Positions 1 through 5,099 of a DNA stretch of 6,615 bases are shown here, piece after piece (position 1 is the first letter of the stretch; each line of letters begins with the position of its first letter). Position numbers and translations under genes: made by a program. Under the pieces are notes generated by a model that worked only from the letters and a program-made list of their open reading frames with translations, did no database searches and had not been told where the DNA came from. The DNA is from Blastococcus sp. CT_GayMR20. Lineage in GTDB: Bacteria; Actinomycetota; Actinomycetes; Mycobacteriales; Geodermatophilaceae. The stretch covers positions 1 through 6,615 of the forward strand of contig NZ_SPQM01000206.1 in assembly GCF_004570345.1 (NCBI RefSeq), written 5' to 3'.

Positions 1-39
1 CCTGGACTAGACCGGACCCTCTCGGCGAGAGACCACTAC

Positions 40-67
40 GGCCGGCGTCCCCTCGGGGGCGCCGGCC
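40..67 (-). terminator. G/C-rich hairpin downstream of the cupin gene
   Basis: Positions 40-47 (GGCCGGCG) pair perfectly with 60-67 (CGCCGGCC). The stem continues through a G-U pair and three G-C pairs to a CTCG loop at 52-55, giving about 12 base pairs. It lies 10 bases past the stop codon of the leftward cupin gene. There is no T-run on either strand, so this would be the U-tract-poor type of terminator common in actinobacteria. It could equally stop a rightward transcript entering from outside the window. Termination is inferred; the hairpin is seen. Confidence 0.5.
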
Positions 68-76
68 GCTGTGTCG

Positions 77-610
77 TCAGGGTTCGCAGCCCCACGGGGT
101 CGCCGCAGCAACCGGTGTGGGGACGTCGGCCTCGGGCAGGAAGTAGGTCACGAAGAACTTCACCTCCTCCGTGTCGCTCCCGTTGACGAGGTTGTGCACA
201 CCGGACGGGTGGGCGAACGCCATCCCCGTGGAGTAGGTGTCCTCGCGGCAGCCGCCGCGACCCCCCTGTCGAGGCTGCACCAGTGTCATCGTGCCGGACT
301 CGACCACCACCAGGGACCATGCCGCGTGCTCGTGCCAACCGGTCTCTCCGCGCTTCGCCAGTGTGGCGCTCACCAGGGCGAGGTCGGTCGGCTCGTCCGC
401 GCTCAGCCGGAGACCGGCCCCTCGGTCCCGGACCCGGAACTCGCCCAGCGACCCCCGGGCGAGCAGCTCGGAGGTCACGTCAGAGGCGGCGGGTGGCTCC
501 GCCGGTGCCGGCGCCGTGCCCCCGTGGTCGGGGTCCGCGGACGCGGTACCGGGCACCAGCGCGGCGGCCAGCACCGCCCCGGACGTGATCGCTATCGCCT
601 TCATCCTCAT
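77..610 (-). CDS. Secreted small cupin-domain protein
   Basis: A 177-aa protein of the single-domain cupin type found in many actinobacteria; its substrate is unknown. Residues 1-25 form a Sec signal peptide: short basic start (MRMK), hydrophobic core, and an ASA cleavage site before D26. Residues 26-45 are a Pro/Ala linker. The cupin barrel spans about 55-160. Motif 1 contains H93-E-H95 and G106, and motif 2 contains P135-S-G137, H139 and N143. The metal-ligand glutamate expected near residue 99 is a serine, so any metal site would rest on H93, H95 and H139; a relaxed motif 1 (HxHPGPxL) is common in this subfamily as I recall it. C121 and C175 could form an extracytoplasmic disulfide. The ATG at 610 is preferred over the one at 604 because AAGGG lies 7 bases upstream of it. 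It is divergent from the 1078 gene and has its own promoter-like site. Exported cupin is well supported; the reaction is unknown. Confidence 0.85.
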   Translation of the reverse strand: MRMKAIAITSGAVLAAALVPGTASADPDHGGTAPAPAEPPAASDVTSELLARGSLGEFRVRDRGAGLRLSADEPTDLALVSATLAKRGETGWHEHAAWSLVVVESGTMTLVQPRQGGRGGCREDTYSTGMAFAHPSGVHNLVNGSDTEEVKFFVTYFLPEADVPTPVAAATPWGCEP

Positions 611-641
611 CGGACTGCCCTTCCCTTGTCCGTGCTCCTGG

Positions 642-653
642 GTCGACGTCGAC
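642..653. promoter_or_regulatory. Perfect 12-bp palindrome at the cupin start site
   Basis: GTCGACGTCGAC reads the same on both strands. It overlaps the inner end of the minus-strand -10 candidate and would cover the expected transcription start, about 35 bases before the cupin ATG. That is a typical place for a repressor operator. Palindromes built from GTCGAC also arise by chance in G/C-rich DNA, so function is a guess. Confidence 0.25.
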
Positions 654-681
654 GCTAGGAGCGCCGCCGACCGCCCCGATG
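652..681 (-). promoter_or_regulatory. Candidate cupin promoter
   Basis: On the minus strand TAGCGT (657-652) fits the actinobacterial -10 pattern TANNNT. The hexamer 18 bases upstream (CATCGG, 681-676) is a poor -35. A weak -35 overlapped by direct repeats (678-704) is the usual layout of a promoter that needs an activator. The predicted start, near 645, would give a leader of about 35 bases containing the AAGGG ribosome site. The same -10 sequence occurs in the opposite direction at 809-814. Confidence 0.35.
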
Positions 682-704
682 ACCGTCGGATGAGACTTCG
701 ATGA
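678..704 (-). repeat. Three GATGA/TCATC direct repeats at exact 11-bp period, PHO-box-like
   Basis: GATGA occurs at 678, 689 and 700, each start exactly 11 bases apart; on the minus strand this reads TCATC-N6-TCATC-N6-TCATC. Response regulators of the OmpR/PhoB family bind such 11-bp direct repeats. The unit nearest the promoter, GGTCATCGGGG, matches 10 of 11 positions of the Streptomyces PHO-box unit as I remember it (G, G/T, TCA, YYY, R, C/G, G). The other two units match about 7 each. The array lies over and upstream of the weak -35 of the cupin promoter. The repeats are seen; PhoP or any other regulator is inferred. Confidence 0.4.
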
Positions 705-784
705 GGCCTGCGGGACCCGGTGGCCGCCCTGCCTCCCCCCTCGGAGGGACGGGAAGGTGTCGATCGGGTGACGATCGGTGTGCG

Positions 785-814
785 CCGACACCTGTCGGGT
801 AGACGGCGTAGCGT
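785..814 (+). promoter_or_regulatory. Candidate promoter for the DUF7455-like gene, with operator-like palindrome
   Basis: CCGACA (785-790) and TAGCGT (809-814) are separated by 18 bases and resemble an actinobacterial -35/-10 pair. The -35 forms the left half of a 6-2-6 inverted repeat, CCGACA-CC-TGTCGG (785-798), a possible operator. Transcription would begin near 821 and produce a leader of about 257 bases before the ATG at 1078. No better promoter is obvious closer to the gene. Confidence 0.35.
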
Positions 815-844
815 GGGACTGGTCAAGACAGCAGAGGACCCACG

Positions 845-869
845 GTCGGCCGGCATCCAGCCGGTCGGC
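845..869 (+). other. Leader stem-loop 1
   Basis: GTCGGCCGGC (845-854) pairs with GCCGGTCGGC (860-869) over 10 base pairs, two of them G-U, around the loop ATCCA. It would lie about 25 bases into a transcript starting near 821. No U-run follows, so it looks like a leader or RNA-stabilising structure more than a terminator. Confidence 0.4.
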
Positions 870-949
870 ACACGACAACCAGCACGAGCACCATCCGTTC
901 CACTCCAGTGACGTCCCCTGCTGGACCTGTTCCACCCACGTGTCCCAAC

Positions 950-985
950 GGTCACGGACTCATCTCTTTCGGCGAGTCCGTGGTC
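950..985 (+). other. Leader stem-loop 2
   Basis: CACGGACTC (953-961) pairs perfectly with GAGTCCGTG (974-982). The stem extends outward by two G-U pairs and one G-C pair (950-952 with 983-985), giving 12 base pairs around a 12-base loop. A 9-bp uninterrupted stem outside a gene is notable. It could fold on either strand. No T-run flanks it, so it may be a U-tract-less terminator or attenuator, or part of a small RNA. Confidence 0.4.
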
Positions 986-1039
986 ACAGGCCACCGGAAC
1001 GGGAACACGAGGGGCCATCCTGGCGCTGTGCAGGAGGCC

Positions 1040-1057
1040 GATCAGCAATCGCTGGTC
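1040..1057 (+). other. Leader stem-loop 3, beside an unused AGGAGG
   Basis: GATCAGC (1040-1046) pairs with GCTGGTC (1051-1057) over seven base pairs including one G-U, with loop AATC. It sits two bases after a consensus AGGAGG (1032-1037) and 20 bases before the ATG at 1078. The AGGAGG is too far from that ATG to serve it directly, even with the hairpin folded. Confidence 0.3.
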
Positions 1058-1077
1058 CGTGCGGTAGAGAGCGAGTG

Positions 1078-1302
1078 ATGAGCCAGATGACCCAGACGCT
1101 GACGACGACCCCGCCCACCGATGACCTCGTCGTTCCGTTCCACTGTGACCGCTGTGGGGCCCTGGCCAAGGTGCGCGTCGTTCTCGCGAGCGGCAGCGAT
1201 CTCGTTTTCTGCGGGCACCACGCCCGTGAGTACGAGAGCAAGCTGCGCGATATCGCGGTCGACATCATCGACACAGACGGCGAGCAGCACGTGACTGCGT
1301 GA
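1078..1302 (+). CDS. DUF7455-like small zinc-ribbon protein
   Basis: A 74-aa soluble protein. A Thr/Pro-rich N-terminus (1-18) is followed by a compact core with C23-DR-C26 and a second cluster F44-C45-G-H47-H48, which together could bind one zinc ion in a ribbon-like fold. The C-terminus is acidic and probably helical. I match it to the actinobacterial DUF7455 family by its layout (HCDRCGA, about 18 residues, then LVFCGHH). Its function is unknown; M. tuberculosis Rv2708c, next to sigB, is probably a relative. The ATG at 1078 is preceded by a weak GAGAG; GTG 1075 and ATG 1087 are alternatives. Third-position G/C is somewhat lower than in the large genes downstream. It is separated by 142 bases from the VanW gene, so read-through is possible but not shown. 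Confidence 0.8.
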   Translation: MSQMTQTLTTTPPTDDLVVPFHCDRCGALAKVRVVLASGSDLVFCGHHAREYESKLRDIAVDIIDTDGEQHVTA

Positions 1303-1431
1303 GGAAGGCGATATCGTCGCGCCCGCGATGACCGCTTCACCTGACGACGCCGCCGCGTCCTCCGTTCCGCCCCGTGCGGACCGAGGGCCGGCGGCTCCGT
1401 CGTTCTCGGGGGCCACCGGTCCACGGATACC

Positions 1432-1437
1432 GGAGGA
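1432..1437 (+). promoter_or_regulatory. Ribosome binding site deciding the VanW gene start
   Basis: GGAGGA sits seven bases before the ATG at 1445 and is the best Shine-Dalgarno sequence paired with a start in this window. It selects this ATG over the in-frame ATG at 1328, whose nearest purine-rich site is about 20 bases away. Codons between 1328 and 1444 also lack the strong G/C-ending bias that begins at 1445 (about 10 of 39 end in A/T, against 2 of the next 49). Confidence 0.8.
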
Positions 1438-1444
1438 CTCCCTC

Positions 1445-3592
1445 ATGCCCCAGCAGCCCCCCGTGCACGACGAGACCGTGCGCATGCGCCCCGACGGTCC
1501 CGACGTCGACTCCGCCCGCCCCTCGCCCGCTGCCCCGTGGCCGGACACCGACGAGGTCGACGACACGCGCCCGGTCACCCGCGACTGGCTGCTCGGCGCG
1601 CCCGGCGGCCCTGCGGACCCCGCGTCCGCCGCGCCGGCCCAGGCTCCGCCCGCACCGGCACCGGCGCCGGTGCCTGCCGACGACGACAGCACCCAGGCGT
1701 TCGACCTGTCCGGGCCGCCCGCGCCCCCCGCCGCGGGCACCGACACCGACACCGACACCGACACCGGCGCCGTCCCGATCACGGAGTACGACGGCGACGG
1801 CACGGACACCCCCGTCGGCCCCCCGCCGGACGACGAGCCGCCCGCGGGCGGCTCCCGCGGCCCGTGGTGGCGGCGGCGCGCCGTCCTGGTGCCCGCCGGT
1901 GCGGTCGCCCTCCTGGCCGCCGCGTACGGCGCCGACCTGGCGATCTCCTCCGGCGACATCCCGCGTGCGACGATCGTGGCCGGCGTCGACATCGGCGGGC
2001 TCTCCCCCGCCGCCGCCGCGACCACGCTGGAGCGCGAGCTGGCCCCGCGCGTCGACGCCGAGCACCAGGTGCGCGCCGACGACGTGACGGCTCCCTTCTC
2101 GCCCGCCACAGCCGGGATCACCCTCGACGTGGACGCCACGATCGACTCCGCCGACGACCAGCCGCTCAACCCCTGGACCCGGCTCACGAGCTTCTTCGGC
2201 GAGCGCGAGGTCGAACCCACCTTCACCGGTGAGGAGACGGCGCTCGCCGCCCAGATCGACGCGCTGGCCGAGCAGGTCGACCGCGCGCCGGTGGACGCGA
2301 CGATCGTGATGGAGGGGACCACCCCGTCGGTCAGCGAGCCGGCCGACGGACGCGCACTGGACCGCGACGGCGCCGCCGAGGCCGTCTTCGACGCGCTGCG
2401 GGCCGGCGCCGACCCGGCAACGCCGATCGACCTGCCGGTCGACGTCACGCCCGTCGAGGTCGACGCGGCCGAGGCGGAGCGGGTGCTGGAGGAGACCGTC
2501 ACCCCCGCGCTCTCCGCGCCGGTCACCGTCGCAGTCCAGGACAACGACGAGACCGCCGAGGTGTCGGTGGAGGCGATCGCGGCCTCGCTCACCTTCACCC
2601 CCGAGGACGACGGCACGCTCGCCGTCGGCATCGACCCGGTCGCCCTCGAGACGGCCCTCGGTGACGAGCTGGCGGTCTTCGGCAGCGGCGCCGAGGACGC
2701 CGAGTTCGAGGTGTCCGGCGGAGCTGTCACGGTGGTCCCCTCGGTCGACGGCACGGGCGTCGCGCCCGCGACGCTGGCCGAGCAGCTGCTGCCCGTCCTC
2801 ACCCAGGACGCCCCGCGCACCGTCACCGCCCAGCTGGGGCCGGTGCCGGCCGACTTCACCACCGAGGAGGCCCAGGCCCTCGGCATCAAGGAGGAGATCG
2901 GCAGCTTCACGACCAACATCGGCAACGCATCCAGCGGCGAGAACATCCGCGTCGTGGCGGCCGAGGTCGACGGTGCGCTCGTGCTGCCCGGCGAGACCTT
3001 CAGCCTGAACGGCTTCACCGGCCCGCGCGGCCTGGCGCAGGGCTACGTCGAGGCGGGCGTCATCAACAACGGCCAGTTCACCACCGCGGTCGGGGGCGGC
3101 ATCAGCCAGTTCGCCACCACGATGTTCAACGCGGTGTTCTTCTCGGGGCTCGAGGACGTCTTCCACAAGCCGCACAGCTACTACATCAGCCGCTACCCCG
3201 CGGGCCGCGAGGCGACGGTCTACTACGACTCGATCGACCTGCAGTGGCGCAACGACAGCGACACCGGCGTCTACATCGACACCGCCTGGACGCCGGGGAC
3301 GATCACGGTCACCTTCTACGGGACCAAGCGCTACGAGATCCAGTCGGTCAGCAGCGACCGCTACAACCAGCGGTCGCCCGTCGTCCAGGAGAAGCCGGAC
3401 GACGGCACGTGCAAGCCGCAGGCCGGCTCCACCGGGTTCGACATCACCGTCACCCGCGTGTTCCGCGACCTGGCCACGGGCGCGGAGGTGAGGCGGGAGG
3501 ACTTCCAGACCCGCTACGCCGCCGAGCCGGTGATCCGCTGCATCGCTCCCACCCCGGCACCGGCACCCGAGGGGACCACGCCGGGCGGCTGA
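1445..3592 (+). CDS. Membrane-anchored VanW-family protein with PG_binding_4-type repeats
   Basis: A 715-aa envelope protein. Residues 1-140 are a disordered, Pro/Ala/Asp-rich cytoplasmic tail containing a TD repeat (99-107). A basic WWRRR stop and one transmembrane helix (about 146-165) follow, so the rest faces outside. Residues about 176-345 and 350-470 look like two copies of the PG_binding_4 domain (first opening: GVDIGGLSPAAA). The VanW domain covers about 485-615, with the characteristic N-GQF and GGGISQ (550-555) segments. C656 and C699 may form a disulfide in the C-terminal domain, which ends in a Pro-rich tail. VanW is named after a gene in some vancomycin-resistance clusters, but its biochemical role is unsettled. 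Actinobacterial proteins of this build are presumed to act at peptidoglycan. The start at 1445 rests on GGAGGA and codon use. No vanRSHAX genes are nearby, so glycopeptide resistance should not be inferred. Confidence 0.9.
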   Translation: MPQQPPVHDETVRMRPDGPDVDSARPSPAAPWPDTDEVDDTRPVTRDWLLGAPGGPADPASAAPAQAPPAPAPAPVPADDDSTQAFDLSGPPAPPAAGTDTDTDTDTGAVPITEYDGDGTDTPVGPPPDDEPPAGGSRGPWWRRRAVLVPAGAVALLAAAYGADLAISSGDIPRATIVAGVDIGGLSPAAAATTLERELAPRVDAEHQVRADDVTAPFSPATAGITLDVDATIDSADDQPLNPWTRLTSFFGEREVEPTFTGEETALAAQIDALAEQVDRAPVDATIVMEGTTPSVSEPADGRALDRDGAAEAVFDALRAGADPATPIDLPVDVTPVEVDAAEAERVLEETVTPALSAPVTVAVQDNDETAEVSVEAIAASLTFTPEDDGTLAVGIDPVALETALGDELAVFGSGAEDAEFEVSGGAVTVVPSVDGTGVAPATLAEQLLPVLTQDAPRTVTAQLGPVPADFTTEEAQALGIKEEIGSFTTNIGNASSGENIRVVAAEVDGALVLPGETFSLNGFTGPRGLAQGYVEAGVINNGQFTTAVGGGISQFATTMFNAVFFSGLEDVFHKPHSYYISRYPAGREATVYYDSIDLQWRNDSDTGVYIDTAWTPGTITVTFYGTKRYEIQSVSSDRYNQRSPVVQEKPDDGTCKPQAGSTGFDITVTRVFRDLATGAEVRREDFQTRYAAEPVIRCIAPTPAPAPEGTTPGG
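1739..1768 (+). repeat. ACCGAC hexamer tandem repeat inside the VanW gene
   Basis: Four perfect ACCGAC units (1739-1762) are followed by a variant ACCGGC. They encode a Thr-Asp run (T99-T107) in the cytoplasmic tail. Because the unit is six bases, gain or loss of copies would change tail length without shifting the frame. Confidence 0.85.
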
Positions 3593-3608
3593 CCGGTCAC
3601 CCGACCGG
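3593..3608 (+). terminator. Short hairpin just after the VanW gene
   Basis: CCGGTC (3593-3598) pairs with GACCGG (3603-3608) around ACCC, starting directly after the TGA. It is only six base pairs with no U-tract. It may act with the stronger hairpin at 3621-3644. Confidence 0.3.
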
Positions 3609-3620
3609 GGGCGCCTCCGC

Positions 3621-3644
3621 GGGTCCCGGCCCAGGCCGGGACTC
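3621..3644 (+). terminator. Strong hairpin between the VanW and YihY genes
   Basis: GTCCCGGCC (3623-3631) and GGCCGGGAC (3634-3642) are perfect inverted repeats separated by two bases. One G-U and one G-C pair extend the stem. In practice it would form with a four-base loop. There is no T-run. Its position 28 bases past the VanW stop, before a gene with its own promoter-like site, supports termination between two separate transcription units. Confidence 0.5.
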
Positions 3645-3662
3645 CGGCGGGTGTGCGGCGTG

Positions 3663-3668
3663 CACACT
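3663..3668 (+). promoter_or_regulatory. Possible -10 element for a leaderless YihY transcript
   Basis: CACACT partly fits TANNNT and ends six bases before the GTG at 3675, the distance expected when transcription starts at the first base of the start codon. No Shine-Dalgarno sequence precedes any start candidate here, which agrees with a leaderless mRNA. The -35 is not recognisable. Confidence 0.3.
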
Positions 3669-3674
3669 GAGCGG

Positions 3675-4757
3675 GTGAGCACCGTCCTGCCCAGTGGGTC
3701 GCCGGCGCGCGCCGGCGACCACGCGGCAGAGGCGGCGGTCGCCGACGCCGGCCCGGCGGCACCACCGCTCCCGGACGACGACGCCGACGACCACCAGGGC
3801 ACGGGCCGGCTGGCGCACTGGCCCGCGGTCGTGCGGGTGCCCTTGCAGGTGCTCGGTCGCACGCTGGCGAAGGCGTGGCAGGACCGGATCCTCGGGCTCT
3901 CCGCCGAGGCGGCCTTCTGGCAGATCCTGTCCATCCCGCCGCTGTTGATCGGGCTGCTGGGCTCGCTCGGCTACCTGGGGTCGCTGATCGGCGCCGATGC
4001 GGTCCGCCAGATCGAGGACCAGCTGCTGAGCGCGTCGGCCCGGGTACTCACGTCCGACGTCGTCGACGACCTCGTCGCGCCCACCCTCTCGGACATCCTG
4101 GGCTCGGGCCGCCTCGACGTCGTGAGCCTCGGCTTCCTGCTCGCCCTGTGGGCCGGCTCCTCGGCCACCGCGACGTTCATGAACACGATCGTCATCGCCT
4201 ACGACCAGCGCGACGTCCGCGGGCCTATCCGGACGCGGCTGAAGGCGCTGTGGCTGTTCATCGTCGGCATGTTCATGGCCGTGCTGACCCTGCCGCTCCT
4301 GGTCCTGGGCCGCGAGGTGCTGGTCAACCTCCTGCCGGCTGACTGGCGCGACACCGGCATGGTCCTGGTCAACGCCGTCTACTGGCCGGTGGTGCTCATC
4401 GGACTGGTCCTGGCCCTCACGAGCTTCTACCACGTGGTGCTGCCCAACCGGCTGCCGTGGCGGCGCCACCTGCCCGGCACGGTGCTCGCCGTCGGGTTCT
4501 TCCTCGTCGCGGCGCTGCTCCTGCGCGCCTACGTCGCCGACATCCTGATCACGGCGCTGCCCTACGGCGCGCTGGCCGCTCCCATCGGGGCCCTGCTGTT
4601 CTGCTTCTTCTTCGGGATGGCGGTGCTCCTGGGCGCGGAGCTCAACGCCACGATCCAGGCCCGCTGGCCCGCCCCACTGCGGCGCCACGACCGGCGGCGC
4701 CGCGAGCGGCGGGCGGCGAAGCTGGCCGAGGAGGCCCGCCGCCTGGGTCTGTTGTAG
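3675..4757 (+). CDS. YihY/BrkB-family inner-membrane protein
   Basis: A 360-aa integral membrane protein. Residues 1-55 are a polar, Ala/Asp-rich cytoplasmic tail. Six hydrophobic segments follow at about 78-103, 148-178, 190-213, 229-258, 266-292 and 295-322. The last ends in GAELNA, a hallmark of the YihY/BrkB (formerly RNase BN-like) family. The C-terminus (323-360) is strongly basic and helical. The family's function is unknown; the old ribonuclease assignment of the E. coli homologue was withdrawn, and BrkB was named for Bordetella serum resistance. M. tuberculosis Rv2707 is, as I recall, the equivalent. GTGs at 3651 and 3660 are in-frame alternatives; 3675 is favoured by the -10-like sequence six bases upstream and the absence of ribosome sites. 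It is convergent with the DUF3039 gene, and a large inverted repeat lies between them. Confidence 0.88.
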   Translation: MSTVLPSGSPARAGDHAAEAAVADAGPAAPPLPDDDADDHQGTGRLAHWPAVVRVPLQVLGRTLAKAWQDRILGLSAEAAFWQILSIPPLLIGLLGSLGYLGSLIGADAVRQIEDQLLSASARVLTSDVVDDLVAPTLSDILGSGRLDVVSLGFLLALWAGSSATATFMNTIVIAYDQRDVRGPIRTRLKALWLFIVGMFMAVLTLPLLVLGREVLVNLLPADWRDTGMVLVNAVYWPVVLIGLVLALTSFYHVVLPNRLPWRRHLPGTVLAVGFFLVAALLLRAYVADILITALPYGALAAPIGALLFCFFFGMAVLLGAELNATIQARWPAPLRRHDRRRRERRAAKLAEEARRLGLL

Positions 4758-4780
4758 GCCCCGCTGCAGGGTCCCGCCGT

Positions 4781-4845
4781 GGGTCCCGTCCAGAGGCTCG
4801 TCCCGAGCGTGCGAGGGATGAGGAGGACGGGACCCTTCATTTCTT
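4781..4845 (+). terminator. Long-loop terminator between convergent genes
   Basis: GGGTCCCGTCC (4781-4791) and GGACGGGACCC (4825-4835) are perfect 11-base inverted repeats. A smaller hairpin, GCTCG-TCC-CGAGC (4796-4808), lies in the loop. On the plus strand the stem is followed by TTCATTTCTT (4836-4845), the only clear T-rich tail of any hairpin here, so it should end YihY transcription. The tail lies inside the 3' end of the DUF3039 gene. The stem could also stop the leftward transcript, but with no T-rich tail on that side. A second GGGTCCCG copy at 4769-4776 could compete for the right arm. Confidence 0.65.
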
Positions 4846-5064
4846 GAGCGTCTCGTAGATCTCCTTGCACGCCGGGCACACCGGGCTGCCCGGCTTGGGG
4901 CTCTTGGTCACGGGGAAGACCTCGCCGCACAGGGCCTCGACCATCGTGCCCATGACGGCACTCTCGGCGATCTTGTTCTTGCGGACGTAGTGGAAGACCT
5001 CGTTGGCGTTGCCGGTGTCGGCGTCGCGGACGTCCGGCCGCTCGAGGATGTCGCTGCTGCTCAC
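4837..5064 (-). CDS. DUF3039-family small protein
   Basis: A 75-aa soluble protein matching the actinobacterial DUF3039 family: H25-YVRKNKI-ESAV, ALC46G, then PVC63PAC66KEIYE-L. H25, C46, C63 and C66 are likely ligands for one zinc ion. The function is unknown; the M. tuberculosis relative is, as I recall, Rv2699c near sigA. Two GTG starts are possible: 5070 and 5064. I prefer 5064 because AGGGAG (5075-5070) lies five bases before it, whereas it abuts the 5070 GTG. The gene converges on YihY and diverges from psuG with a gap of only 47 bases, so the two promoters must overlap or reach into the neighbouring coding sequence. Family membership is solid; the role is not known. Confidence 0.88.
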   Translation of the reverse strand: MSSSDILERPDVRDADTGNANEVFHYVRKNKIAESAVMGTMVEALCGEVFPVTKSPKPGSPVCPACKEIYETLKK

Positions 5065-5069
5065 GGGCA

Positions 5070-5075
5070 CTCCCT
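5070..5075 (-). promoter_or_regulatory. Ribosome binding site of the DUF3039 gene
   Basis: AGGGAG on the minus strand ends five bases before the GTG at 5064 and overlaps the alternative GTG at 5070. This makes 5064 the better start. Confidence 0.5.
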
Positions 5076-5099
5076 GCTCGCCGGTAAGGATTCGCCCTC

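Larger units (their letters stand above)
611..1077. other. Divergent intergenic region, 467 bases
   Basis: No reading frame here shows the strong third-position G/C bias of the flanking genes. The region holds, in order: the cupin promoter area with a palindrome (642-653), a -10-like TAGCGT on the minus strand (652-657) and a triple GATGA repeat (678-704); a near-duplicate pair CGATCGGGTG/CGATCGGTG (761-780); a rightward promoter-like site (785-814); and a presumptive leader with stem-loops at 845-869, 950-985 and 1040-1057. An unused consensus AGGAGG sits at 1032-1037. Confidence 0.7.

Noticed and set aside
71..658. A plus-strand open frame of 195 residues over the cupin gene
   Set aside because: The minus strand has a signal peptide, cupin motifs and ribosome site; the plus frame is Arg/Gly-rich shadow.
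1335..1348. A PHO-box-like unit (TTCACCTGA) upstream of the VanW gene
   Set aside because: Only one unit with about 8 of 11 matches, no phased second copy and no promoter next to it.
1328..1444. An extension of the VanW protein by 39 residues from ATG 1328, possibly leaderless behind TATCGT at 1312-1317
   Set aside because: Codons here have many A/T third positions, unlike the gene proper, and GGAGGA sits at the right distance from ATG 1445.
1445..3592. Vancomycin-resistance function suggested by the VanW name
   Set aside because: No van cluster genes are present, and stand-alone VanW proteins are widespread in bacteria without such resistance.
1042..3934. Long minus-strand open frames (658 and 865 residues) opposite the VanW gene
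   Set aside because: They are low-complexity antisense shadows of a strongly biased high-GC gene, with no recognisable domains; the plus frame has clear domains.
3675..4757. Ribonuclease BN assignment for the YihY protein
   Set aside because: That historical label for the E. coli homologue was withdrawn, and a six-helix membrane protein shows no nuclease motif.
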